64,000 nt of DNA, from the NCBI GenBank assembly GCA_001940925.1, contig MSGZ01000041.1:1-64000 (forward strand), written 5' to 3'. This document shows, piece after piece, positions 1-10,969 of this stretch. Each line of letters opens with the position of its first letter. The stretch's first letter is position 1. The notes under the pieces are model-generated. The model did not search any database and had not been told where the DNA came from. It worked only from the letters and a program-made list of their open reading frames with translations. The position numbers and the translations under genes are program-made. The stretch comes from Ruminococcus sp. Phil11. GTDB taxonomy: Bacteria; Bacillota; Clostridia; Oscillospirales; Ruminococcaceae.

Positions 1-1362
1 ATAGTCGCCCTTGTCTTGATAGACGCCTGCGATATTGTTATAGGTCGCGGCTGTATACGGATGCTCCGGGCCCAGCACTTTTTCTTTGATTTCCAAAGAC
101 TTTTTATAGAACTCCAACGCCTTGTCATAGTCGCCCTTGTCTTGATAGACTCCTGCGATATCGTTGTAGGTCGTGGCTATATCCGGATGCTCCGTGCCCA
201 GCACTGTTTCACGGATTGCCAGTGCTTTTTCATAGTACTCCGTCGCCTTGTCATAGTCGCCCTTGGCTTCATAGACTCCTGCGATATCGTTGTAGGTCGT
301 GGCTATATCCGGATGCTCCGTACCCAGCACTTTTTCTTTGATTTTCAAAGACTTCTTATTGAACGCCATCGCCTTGTCATAATCGCCCTTGTCTTGATAG
401 ACTCCTGCGATATTGTTGTAGGTCGTGGCTGTATCCGGATGCTCCGGGCCCAGCACTGTTTCACGGATTGCCAGTGCTTTTTCATAGTACTCCAGCGCCT
501 TGTCATAGTCACCCTTGGCTTGATAGACTCCTGCGATATTGTTGAAGGTCATGGCTGTATCTGGATGTTCTGAACCTAATAAAGGCTCTCGAATATTCAA
601 TGCATTTTGATAATATTTCTCTGCGTTAGGATAATCACCCATGTCTTTATATACATCGGCTAGTTCATGATAGGATGCTGCAGTATCCGGATGCGTTAAT
701 CCGAGGATTTTTTTGCGGATGTCCAGCGCCGCTTCACTGAAATACACTGCATCGTCGTATTTACCCTTTTTTCGATATGCAATGGCCAAGTAATGATAAA
801 CTGAAGCAGCTTCAGGGCTGTTTTGACCATACTCTGTTTCACGGACTATTTTTGCTTTTAATAAGCGTTCCAATGCATTATTAAAATCACATTTTGCTAT
901 ATAAGTATTAACAAGATCAAAATAAGAATCGTCCAATTCCGGCTTATCAGGATGTTCCAGATGCGCTTTCAGCGAATCTATTGCTTTTTGAATATCCATT
1001 GCTGTATCGAGTTCGCTCTGATCATAATAAACAGAAGCAATGTCAGTCAATACATCAATAATTCCATATAATTCATCCTGCTTATAATGCTCTTTTTCTT
1101 CCGAAAGATTCCGAAGAAGCGCATCGCGGCAAATAGAAACTGTTATGCGCTCCAGTTGAACATTGCAGTAAAACTTCTGGATTGCATTTGAAAACGACAT
1201 CATGTGCTTAATAGCTTCCGCATAGTATGATAAAGCAGTGAGAGATACGTTTTCAAAAACAGCTTTCGGAACATTGTTCAAAATAGATTGTGCCTGCTTA
1301 AAATCATTTATCTGTAAGATAGCATCCCGTGCAATACGGGTCAATTTATCATAATTATGCAT
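1..1362 (-). CDS. Tetratricopeptide (kinesin light chain-type TPR) protein, 3' end beyond the window
   Basis: Reading the minus strand from the ATG at 1362 gives an uninterrupted frame of 454 codons that runs off the window start. The N-terminal 150 or so residues are helical without clear repeats. From about residue 180 the protein consists of 42-residue units of the kinesin light chain/TPR_12 type, with consensus features such as 'NNIAGVYQDKGDYDKAL' and 'LGPEHPDTA'. The later units are nearly identical and alternate between two variants. TPR arrays of this kind bind proteins and often serve as sensor or scaffold partners of STAND ATPases. The start lies within the end of the STAND gene (8-nt overlap), so the two are translationally coupled and probably act together. 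The true C-terminus, which might carry an effector, is not in the window. Confidence 0.85.
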   Translation of the reverse strand, partial: MHNYDKLTRIARDAILQINDFKQAQSILNNVPKAVFENVSLTALSYYAEAIKHMMSFSNAIQKFYCNVQLERITVSICRDALLRNLSEEKEHYKQDELYGIIDVLTDIASVYYDQSELDTAMDIQKAIDSLKAHLEHPDKPELDDSYFDLVNTYIAKCDFNNALERLLKAKIVRETEYGQNSPEAASVYHYLAIAYRKKGKYDDAVYFSEAALDIRKKILGLTHPDTAASYHELADVYKDMGDYPNAEKYYQNALNIREPLLGSEHPDTAMTFNNIAGVYQAKGDYDKALEYYEKALAIRETVLGPEHPDTATTYNNIAGVYQDKGDYDKAMAFNKKSLKIKEKVLGTEHPDIATTYNDIAGVYEAKGDYDKATEYYEKALAIRETVLGTEHPDIATTYNDIAGVYQDKGDYDKALEFYKKSLEIKEKVLGPEHPYTAATYNNIAGVYQDKGDY

Positions 1363-3145
1363 GAATTGCCTCTCTTTCGTGCATTTCTTGTTGTACACGG
1401 CTGTAGAAAGAGAAAAAATTCAATCTGTCATTACCATATTCAGGCCAGTCAGCAGCGCAGCGATTGATGAAGACCTCAACTGAGTTATCGCCATTCTCAA
1501 CTCTTTCTATCAAATATTCACACCATTTCCGCGGTTCATCATCCATGAGATTATCAAAAAACTGCCATAAGAACAAGTATTCTCCAATTAAGTCCGGTTC
1601 ATACGGATGAATTGTATCATCGGAAAAGGAATTGTCAGTAATCTTATTCCAAAAAGATACGATTTTCTGCTTGTTACGGCCGAATACATTTTTGATTTCA
1701 GTAATATCTGCTTTCATAAATTCCGGCAGTGTGTTGTCATTTAAACGAAAACCACGCAATGCAGTTGCAAGTGCCAACAGTCGCACGCCTGATTCTATCA
1801 TAGCAGGTGTATATGCTTCATCGCAGTGGGCCAAATGTTCTTTAGAGCGTTCAAAGAAATATCGCAACAGTTCATCTAAACTATTTAATACAGATTCTGA
1901 ATCTTGTAAAAAGCAGTCTGCAAAAATCAAAACAAACAGACAGCGATTTGCTTTCACATTCTGAGAGTTTGTCGGAACAGCTCTATTTACATTATTAAGG
2001 ATTATATCGATGTCCGCCGGTGAAAATGCTGCATGCTCAGGATAGTACTTTTTTTGAAATTCGTCCAATATTTGACCAAACACTTCTTTTCCAAGCTCGA
2101 ATTGTGATAAATTCAGTGATTCATATTTTGCAGATTGCTTATATCCGATTCCCTGCAGTGAATTGGTACAAACAAATCGCGGGAACCAGTTCTCATCACG
2201 TGATAGCAAAAGAAATCTTGCTTTCTTTATTTCACTGTTGTTTATTCTTTTTATAAGGGCGAGGAGATCACTTCCTTTTTCATCTGCATAATCACAAATA
2301 AAAACAACTGAATTATCCGTGGAATAGCCGCTTTGTATAGCAGCAATTTTAGAGAACTCATCCTCATCCAGCCAAACGAACTTAAACTCGCTATATGTCT
2401 GGCAAATATGTCTTGCTAGCTTACTTTTTCCTACACCACCCTGACCGCAAATAGCCCAAACTGATATTCGCTCCTCAGATCGTAAAAAGCGTTCAATGTT
2501 CGCTTTTTCTGTTTCTCTACCGTAAAGAGAGAGGGTGTCATTTAGATAAAGAAATCTGCTTTCATAACCAGGGCGATTCGCCGGTAAGACTGCATGATCT
2601 AGGTATTCCTGAAAGCTGCCCTTATATTCTAATTCATTTATTACTTGCCCCGTGGCTTTCTTGACACCTTCAATGTTTTTTTGGCTTTCTGCAGCAACTT
2701 TATCGAAAATTGCTTCGTCCCAATCTGCAGAAGAAAAAAGCTTTTTTACATTTTGATTGATAATTGCTGCGAATTCATCCGGTAATTTCGATTGAAACGG
2801 AATATCCGTTCCCTCCCTCAATGCCTTTACTAAATTGGCTTGGGATTTACAAAGATCTATGGGATTGGCGGACTCTTTGGCCACTTTAGCAAATCGTTCA
2901 ATCAATATCCGTAAATGATTCGTATCAGTATGTTTTGAATCAGCCAATTCACGTAGTTCCTTCTTTAATTCCTGCTGGCATTTTGTATATTGATCATTAT
3001 GCAATACCCCAAGTGCTTTGCCGCCTATACGTAATATTTTTAAAGTGGCTTTTGCCTCTTTAAAGCCAGGAACACCTGCGGATGCCAATTCATCAAAAGC
3101 TGTGCCAATAAAATCCAGTACTGATGAAGTTTTAGAATCGCTCAT
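1355..3145 (-). CDS. STAND-type P-loop NTPase (NB-ARC-like), defence-associated
   Basis: A 596-residue protein. Residues 1-210 are helical with no recognised domain. A Walker A motif GQGGVGKS is at 234-241 and a hydrophobic Walker B-like strand, VVFICDYADE, at about 280-289, followed by an 'LLLSRDENW' sensor-like segment. The C-terminal 250 residues are helical, like a winged-helix/helical STAND arm. STAND NTPases are known to act as ligand-triggered oligomerising switches in bacterial immunity (Avs and related) and in regulation. This one has no recognisable fused nuclease or TIR domain, so an effector may be supplied by a neighbour: the PD-(D/E)XK-like protein just upstream or the TPR protein downstream. 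It is preceded by AAGGGG spaced for the ATG at 3145, and the gap to the upstream gene is 49 nt. Base composition is more AT-rich than hsdM/hsdR. The NTPase assignment is firm; the defence role is inferred from context. Confidence 0.8.
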   Translation of the reverse strand: MSDSKTSSVLDFIGTAFDELASAGVPGFKEAKATLKILRIGGKALGVLHNDQYTKCQQELKKELRELADSKHTDTNHLRILIERFAKVAKESANPIDLCKSQANLVKALREGTDIPFQSKLPDEFAAIINQNVKKLFSSADWDEAIFDKVAAESQKNIEGVKKATGQVINELEYKGSFQEYLDHAVLPANRPGYESRFLYLNDTLSLYGRETEKANIERFLRSEERISVWAICGQGGVGKSKLARHICQTYSEFKFVWLDEDEFSKIAAIQSGYSTDNSVVFICDYADEKGSDLLALIKRINNSEIKKARFLLLSRDENWFPRFVCTNSLQGIGYKQSAKYESLNLSQFELGKEVFGQILDEFQKKYYPEHAAFSPADIDIILNNVNRAVPTNSQNVKANRCLFVLIFADCFLQDSESVLNSLDELLRYFFERSKEHLAHCDEAYTPAMIESGVRLLALATALRGFRLNDNTLPEFMKADITEIKNVFGRNKQKIVSFWNKITDNSFSDDTIHPYEPDLIGEYLFLWQFFDNLMDDEPRKWCEYLIERVENGDNSVEVFINRCAADWPEYGNDRLNFFSFYSRVQQEMHEREAIHA

Positions 3146-3194
3146 AATAAATACCCCTTTGTTATTTTATCCTTTTTCTATGAAATAATATGAT

Positions 3195-3977
3195 TCATGC
3201 CTCAATAAACACCTTGACCAGCCCCTCATGCTTCTTCTCAAGGTCATTCTTGATCGCGGCAGGATTGCGCAGGATCATATCAGGATCGTACACAAAGCAA
3301 TAGATCTTCCTGCAGTTCGGGTGCGCCTGATACTTCTCGATATCCACGATCAGTTCCTCGCTGAGCGATTTATCCGTCATGGAAGGGCGCGTTTTCTTGA
3401 CCTCGATCACGGCTTCGATCTCCGGAATCAGGAAGTCACTCCGCAGCGAGCTGCCTGCATGGGACGGCGTCGGTTCCTCCGGGCGGACATCGTCATAGTA
3501 CAGCGACAGCAGCGCGCGCAGCAAGTCCTGCACATCGTATTCATCCTTTATGCACAGGGTATTGCGTCCGTCATGCCGCCTCGTAAGCTGAAGTGCAACC
3601 TTCCGGAAACGTGTAAAGATACGTTCAATGCAATCCTGTTCAACGGGTTGCATTTTTGCTGCCTCCGTTTCCTCATCTTGCATATCTTGCAGATTGTCAA
3701 GAAAGAGATTTTTAATCGTTTTGAGGTCGCTGTGACACTTATCATAAATCAGTAATTTAAGGAGCTGCTTATCACGCGGAGCTTTCGCAAGCTTTGGGAA
3801 GAACGTATACTTCTGAAAGTCTTTCAACTCAATGCTATCAGCGCCATACTTGTTATGAAGGAACCGTTCTGTTCTGCTGTGCCATTCCTGAAACTCCGGA
3901 TCATTGGGCGTGATATTTACTGATAAAAGCCAATCAATCTGCTGGATGATCTCCTGTATTTTTTCAATATCCGTCAT
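3195..3977 (-). CDS. PD-(D/E)XK nuclease-like protein (DpnII/MboI-type fold)
   Basis: 260 residues. The C-terminal part carries an apparent PD-(D/E)XK core: 'RSDFLIPE' (Asp181) followed by 'VIEVKKT' (Glu192-Val-Lys194), then a helix with 'DIEKYQAHPNCRKIYCFVYDPD'. This is the pattern seen in the REase_DpnII-MboI family of orphan restriction-like domains. The N-terminal 150 residues are helical and not recognised. The gene starts 9 nt after the hsdS stop with a strong GGAGG, so it is co-transcribed with the type I system and leads into the STAND/TPR pair. It could be an accessory restriction nuclease or the effector of the STAND module. The nuclease call rests on motif reading only. Confidence 0.65.
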   Translation of the reverse strand: MTDIEKIQEIIQQIDWLLSVNITPNDPEFQEWHSRTERFLHNKYGADSIELKDFQKYTFFPKLAKAPRDKQLLKLLIYDKCHSDLKTIKNLFLDNLQDMQDEETEAAKMQPVEQDCIERIFTRFRKVALQLTRRHDGRNTLCIKDEYDVQDLLRALLSLYYDDVRPEEPTPSHAGSSLRSDFLIPEIEAVIEVKKTRPSMTDKSLSEELIVDIEKYQAHPNCRKIYCFVYDPDMILRNPAAIKNDLEKKHEGLVKVFIEA

Positions 3978-3986
3978 GCTGCCTCC

Positions 3987-6873
<2,887 letters not shown>

Positions 6874-9624
6874 TTATGCCGCCTTCAGTAAGAATTTTGA
6901 GAGTGCCGCGATTTCTTCATTGAACATCGCAGGCTGTGCAAATGCGCGGATGCCCTGCCGCCAGAGGTCTGCGTCGATCTCGTTCAGATCAGCCGCCGTA
7001 ACAGCGCCCTGCATGATGACAAAATCCGCGATCTGCTTCATGATCTCGGTCTGCTCGTCGGTCAGGCTGCGCTGCGTCTGGCCGCAGTACAGGTGGAATT
7101 TCTGCGCATAGCCGGTGATCAGGCTCGTCAGGCGCGGATTTTTGCCGTAGGCATACCGCACAATCTGAATCAGATTCGTCAGCGCCTTTGCGTTGCTGCC
7201 GGTGTCCAGCTCATCGACATTGCCGCTGTCATCCAGCGTTTTATAGTTCTTCCAGATCTGCTCCACACCGAACTGTCTGCTTTCAGTCAGCAGACGGTCG
7301 CGCAGTTCTGTCAGCATGGAATGCGTAATCAGCGTATCTTCTGCATTATAGATGATGCGCAGCGCCTCGATGCTGTCCTTGTGCTCATCGAGATAGCGCT
7401 CAAAGTTTTCGATATAACCTTTCGCGTCTTCTTTGGAGAATCCCGCATAGATCAGCGTATCGGGGTCTTCCTCCGTCGTGACATAGTAGCCCTTTTGCAG
7501 TTCCAGCAGCATTTTCCGCGCCGGAACATTGCTGATGAGATCGTCAATCAGCGCCATTCGGACAGAGTTGTCTTCAGACGGACTGCTGTACGGCGGAAGA
7601 TTGCCGTTTTCGTATGCGTTCTGGATATTATCAGCGATCGTGCGCGGAGAGAATCCGAATTGCGCGATGTATTCTTCCAGATGCTTGCCGAACAGCCGGT
7701 TATACTCATACCGGTTGTGAATGCGCGAGCAGTAGTCGCGCAGCAGCAACAGGTTGTCATCGCTCAACTCATTGTGCGCCAGATGTTCCAGCAGTTGTTC
7801 CAGAGAGAGCAGACGCTGTACCGGCCCCGGTCCGGGCCGCGGAATCAGCTTATCATGCTCCGTGACGCCGATCGCATCCACGATATAGTAGCTGTCTTTT
7901 CGGTCAGCATTCGGCGTGACTTCTTTCAGCTTGTCCTCTGTGATGCAGCGGCAGCCGCGCCCTTTCATCTGCGTATAGAGCACATCGGAGCGCACATCCT
8001 TCATAAACAAAACGATTTCCAGCGGCTTGACATCCGTTCCGGTCGCCACAAGCGTGACCGTTACCGCAATGCGGAAATCCTTTTTCGTCCGAAGATCGCG
8101 GATCAGTGCATTGGAATCGCCCGCAGAATAGGTGATCTTCTGCACGAAATGTTCCGGCACTTCTCCGCTTTCAAATTCATCCTTGAAAACATCCTTCACC
8201 GCTTCTACGATCTCCGTTGCATGGTTGTCGTCCTTCGCAAAAATCAGCGTTTTCGGGATATAAGCCCAGTTCTTTTCGCGCTCCGGATACAGATCCGTAT
8301 AGATCGCATCCCGAAAAGCAGTCAGCACTTTTCGGATCTGCTGCCGGTTGATGACAGAACGATCCAGATCCATTGTGCCATAATCGGTCTGCTGTGATGC
8401 GGTATAGGTCTGGGTTTCGCCGGTTTTGCGCTTTGTTTCGGTTACTGTCGTGCCGGAATCAATCGCGCCACCGTGCTCCGTGATCTGCGTCGCGATCCGG
8501 TACACGCGGGCAGGCACATTCACGCCGTCCACCACAGATTTCTCATATCCGTAGTTCTCGACGATATTCTGATCAAAAAAAGCATAGGCTTCCGGTGTCG
8601 GCGTCGCAGTCAGACCGAGAATATGTGCATCGGTGAAATAGTCAAGCACCGCTTTCCACTTGCCGTAAATGGAGCGATGGCATTCATCGACGATAATCAG
8701 CTGGAAATAATCAGGCGGAATCCGCAGGTCATCACCGAGCTGTACGGTCACATCCTGCTCTTTCTCCGATTCCTGTGCGGTTTTCTCATCTTCCGCATCT
8801 TCGCTGGCTTCACTCAGCGCCTGACCTGTCATGATTGCAAAAAGCTTTTGAATCGTGGAAATTACGATATCCGCTTTCAGATCGTCTTCTCTTTTCAGCC
8901 GTGAGATCTGATAAAGCTTGTTCATCTCTTTCTTGTTCTCTGCCATGGAGAACTGACTGAATTCGCCCTCAGTCTGCCGTGCGAGGTTGTTGCGGTCTAC
9001 CAGAAACAGAATACGGTTGGTTCTGGTGTAGTTCAGCAACCGGTAACAGGCAAGGCAGGCGAGATAAGTCTTGCCGCTTCCGGTCGCAAGGACAGCAAGA
9101 GTGCGCTTTTTGCCAAGTTTCAGCGAGCACTCAAATGCTAGTTCTGCCTGATACTGACAGCCACGCAGCGTTTGTTGATCCAGCCGAGGTAGTGCGCCAT
9201 AGGCAGACTTGTGCCCGATCAGCTTCAGCATTTCTTTCGGAGAATGCATCGCAGACAGTTCCGTGTATTCCGTTTCGCCTGTCAGCAGATTCTTGAAAAG
9301 GAGCGTATCACCGTTTGAGAGGTATACCAGAGGAATCATGCCGTCAACCCATGTGCCGTACCAATCCTGCGGATGCTGGGCATAGTTCTCTGCCTGTGCC
9401 GCAACATCATCGCCCAGCGAATTCTCCGCACGTTTTGCTTCCAGAACGGCAATGACCTTGTGTTCAACGAAAAACAGGTAATCGCTCTCGGTATTGTCGC
9501 TCATTAAGCCTTCGCATATTGCCGTTGTAGTGTTTTGCACATACTCATCCCTCGACACGACATACCAGCCGGACTTTGCAAGGAAAGCATCTATCTTTTG
9601 ACGTGCTTTTTCTTCGGGTGTCAT
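6874..9624 (-). CDS. hsdR: Type I restriction endonuclease subunit (EcoEI-like HsdR)
   Basis: 916 residues from the ATG at 9624, chosen over an upstream in-frame start at 9663 because AAAGGAGG sits just before it. An N-terminal PD-(D/E)XK nuclease domain shows Asp48 and 'LEAK' at 61-64. The SF2 translocase has Walker A 'ATGSGKTY' at 180-187, the DEAH-type box 'DECHR' at 313-317 and motif III 'TATPTPEA' at 339-346, followed by a helicase C domain and an EcoEI-type C-terminal region. It translocates and cleaves unmethylated DNA. It is the first gene of the defence operon, behind a consensus promoter at 9700-9728. Confidence 0.96.
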   Translation of the reverse strand: MTPEEKARQKIDAFLAKSGWYVVSRDEYVQNTTTAICEGLMSDNTESDYLFFVEHKVIAVLEAKRAENSLGDDVAAQAENYAQHPQDWYGTWVDGMIPLVYLSNGDTLLFKNLLTGETEYTELSAMHSPKEMLKLIGHKSAYGALPRLDQQTLRGCQYQAELAFECSLKLGKKRTLAVLATGSGKTYLACLACYRLLNYTRTNRILFLVDRNNLARQTEGEFSQFSMAENKKEMNKLYQISRLKREDDLKADIVISTIQKLFAIMTGQALSEASEDAEDEKTAQESEKEQDVTVQLGDDLRIPPDYFQLIIVDECHRSIYGKWKAVLDYFTDAHILGLTATPTPEAYAFFDQNIVENYGYEKSVVDGVNVPARVYRIATQITEHGGAIDSGTTVTETKRKTGETQTYTASQQTDYGTMDLDRSVINRQQIRKVLTAFRDAIYTDLYPEREKNWAYIPKTLIFAKDDNHATEIVEAVKDVFKDEFESGEVPEHFVQKITYSAGDSNALIRDLRTKKDFRIAVTVTLVATGTDVKPLEIVLFMKDVRSDVLYTQMKGRGCRCITEDKLKEVTPNADRKDSYYIVDAIGVTEHDKLIPRPGPGPVQRLLSLEQLLEHLAHNELSDDNLLLLRDYCSRIHNRYEYNRLFGKHLEEYIAQFGFSPRTIADNIQNAYENGNLPPYSSPSEDNSVRMALIDDLISNVPARKMLLELQKGYYVTTEEDPDTLIYAGFSKEDAKGYIENFERYLDEHKDSIEALRIIYNAEDTLITHSMLTELRDRLLTESRQFGVEQIWKNYKTLDDSGNVDELDTGSNAKALTNLIQIVRYAYGKNPRLTSLITGYAQKFHLYCGQTQRSLTDEQTEIMKQIADFVIMQGAVTAADLNEIDADLWRQGIRAFAQPAMFNEEIAALSKFLLKAA

Positions 9625-9699
9625 GGTGATCCTCCTTTCCAATATAAATATCACTACTGACAATTAAGGTTGAGTGAAACAAAAGAATTTTCTATGTCA

Positions 9700-9728
9700 A
9701 GTATAGCATTCAATGAAGATGATGTCAA
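9700..9728 (-). promoter_or_regulatory. SigmaA promoter of the hsd/defence operon
   Basis: On the minus strand TTGACA (9723-9728) and TATACT (9700-9705) are separated by exactly 17 nt, about 75 nt upstream of the hsdR ATG. A second TTGACA occurs at 9694-9699, without a good matching -10. Confidence 0.85.
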
Positions 9729-9902
9729 GAAAAAACTAAAAATCAAAATCCGCCGTAAAACGTTTCGTAAAATAATTGTGCTACATATAGCACATTATGG
9801 TCAATGAAGTGCTCAACCACTCGTGATCTTGTGTTGGCAATATAGCCAAATCCAACATCAAAACTTTGTGAGATGTTACAAAATGTATTTTTGTGCCGAC
9901 CC

Positions 9903-9931
9903 TTTACAAATCGTGAAAAGTATGCTATAAT
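9903..9931 (+). promoter_or_regulatory. SigmaA promoter of the putative structured RNA
   Basis: TTTACA (9903-9908), a 17-nt spacer and a perfect TATAAT (9926-9931). No open reading frame with a ribosome site follows on this strand. Instead a series of hairpins and a terminator follow. Confidence 0.8.
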
Positions 9932-9937
9932 GATAAA

Positions 9938-10139
9938 AGTGTTACAGGGTGCAAAAAAGCACCCCCACAGGATAAACTGCGACGCCAATCGCAATTTATC
10001 CCATAATCAGACAGATGGGCAAACATCTGAATGACTTAGTGAGAATGCTACTTTTTGTGGTCTCATTATACCACATGGAGTATACACTTGTCAAGCCTTT
10101 CAGTGCCTATTTGCGTCGGTCTGAGGGGCTTGATTTTTT
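9938..10139 (+). ncRNA. Putative stand-alone structured small RNA
   Basis: The stretch between a consensus promoter and an intrinsic terminator holds successive hairpins: GGGTGC/GCACCC (9947-9964, A6 loop), a 12-bp stem with one mismatch between GATAAACTGCGA (9971-9982) and TCGCAATTTATC (9989-10000), CAGATG/CATCTG (10012-10029), and TGAGA/TCTCA near 10040-10065. A 13-bp terminator stem follows. No start codon with a Shine-Dalgarno site lies inside. The 5' and 3' ends do not pair as in 6S RNA, and I do not recognise it as SRP, RNase P, tmRNA or a known riboswitch. Its position divergent from hsdR suggests either a housekeeping sRNA or a component of the island. Confidence 0.6.
10091..10139 (+). 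terminator. Intrinsic terminator of the putative small RNA
   Basis: TCAAGCCTTTCAG (10091-10103) pairs with CTGAGGGGCTTGA (10121-10133), with two G-U pairs, followed immediately by six T (10134-10139). Confidence 0.8.
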
Positions 10140-10542
10140 GTTTCTGTACGCTGTTGCATCTTGAAAACTGAATAGCTTTTGAATGACCGAACTTCCTTCA
10201 TGACGGTATGCAAGCCGGTGAGTAGTATCACTAGCAACGTCTGCGCATCCGCGAAGATCCCCTGTCCCGATCCGGGATCAACAATCAGCGTCCGCTTTTG
10301 CGGGCAGCAGATAAGGGAAAGAGCGATTCCATGCGGCAGAACGGCAGCAAGGTGTAAGCTGCTGTTGCGATGACCATGAACAAGAAGTTGCAGGAAACGG
10401 CGATGCAATGATACGCTTCCTGTTTGATTCACGACCGTGCGGGCATTCAGAACATAACTATACACAATCGGAGTATAGCACAAACTCGCAGCTTCGCCGG
10501 AACAGTTTGTGCTTTCCTTACGAGTGCTGCGAGTTATTTGAG
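10140..10542. other. Non-coding stretch between the putative RNA and the tRNA cluster
   Basis: No convincing gene on either strand. The only notable structure is a 10-bp inverted repeat, AGCACAAACT (10477-10486) and AGTTTGTGCT (10504-10513), just downstream of tRNA-Cys on its strand. It may mark the end of the tRNA transcript, although no good T-run follows. The rest could be decayed sequence at the island edge. Confidence 0.4.
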
Positions 10543-10613
10543 AGGCGCGAACCAGATTTGAACTGGTGATCACGGTGTTGCAGACCATTGCCTTACCACT
10601 TGGCTATCGCGCC
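10543..10613 (-). tRNA. tRNA-Cys (anticodon GCA)
   Basis: The minus strand folds as a 71-nt cloverleaf with acceptor GGCGCGA/TCGCGCC, discriminator T, a T-loop GTTCAAAT and anticodon GCA in 'CTGCAAC'. It is the last gene of the four-tRNA cluster. CCA is not encoded. Confidence 0.95.
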
Positions 10614-10620
10614 GTGATGA

Positions 10621-10693
10621 AGCGGATTACGGGGCTCGAACCCGCTACCTCCACCTTGGCAAGGTGGCGCTCTACCAGATGAGCTAAATCCGC
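10621..10693 (-). tRNA. tRNA-Gly (anticodon GCC)
   Basis: 73 nt, acceptor GCGGATT/AATCCGC, T-loop GTTCGAGC, anticodon GCC in 'TTGCCAA'. CCA is not encoded. Confidence 0.97.
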
Positions 10694-10721
10694 ATGGATC
10701 GCTGAAAGCAGTTCAGCGAAG

Positions 10722-10795
10722 CGACCTGGATGGGACTCGAACCCACGACCTCCGCCGTGACAGGGCGGCGTTCTAACCAACTGAACTACCAGGCC
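10722..10795 (-). tRNA. tRNA-Asp (anticodon GTC)
   Basis: 74 nt, acceptor GGCCTGG/CCAGGTC with a terminal G-T pair, discriminator G as typical for Asp, anticodon GTC in 'CTGTCAC'. CCA is not encoded. Confidence 0.97.
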
Positions 10796-10803
10796 ATATC
10801 AAA

Positions 10804-10876
10804 TGGAAACTACAGGGCTCGAACCTGTGACCCTCTGCTTGTAAGGCAGATGCTCTCCCAGCTGAGCTAAGCTTCC
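10804..10876 (-). tRNA. tRNA-Val (anticodon TAC)
   Basis: 73 nt, acceptor GGAAGCT/AGTTTCC with one G-T pair, discriminator A, anticodon TAC in 'CTTACAA'. It is the first gene of the tRNA transcript. Confidence 0.96.
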
Positions 10877-10906
10877 GCACAAGCACTGTTTGAACAGTGC
10901 CTTATT

Positions 10907-10935
10907 ATTATAGCTTATTTTGCGCCGTTTGTCAA
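10907..10935 (-). promoter_or_regulatory. Promoter of the tRNA operon
   Basis: Perfect TTGACA (10930-10935), 17-nt spacer and TATAAT (10907-10912) on the minus strand. The leader before tRNA-Val holds a perfect palindrome GCACTGTT-tg-AACAGTGC (10883-10900), which may be a processing or folding signal. Confidence 0.9.
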
Positions 10936-10969
10936 GTGCTTTTTTCGTAGTATAATATATATTTTTATT

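Noticed and set aside
16..573. 185-codon plus-strand frame with internal repeats
   Set aside because: It is the antisense of the TPR array; the repeats reflect the 126-bp units, not a plus-strand gene.
9743..9994. 83-codon minus-strand frame between hsdR and the small RNA
   Set aside because: No ribosome site, runs antisense through the consensus promoter and the hairpins of the putative RNA, and shows no recognisable family.
9938..10139. 6S RNA, tmRNA, tracrRNA or type III antitoxin RNA
   Set aside because: The ends do not pair as in 6S, there is no tRNA-like part, no Cas9 and no toxin gene next to it, and no tandem pseudoknot units.
10100..10588. 162-codon frame that begins inside tRNA-Cys
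   Set aside because: It starts in a tRNA gene, lacks a ribosome site and has no protein-like composition.
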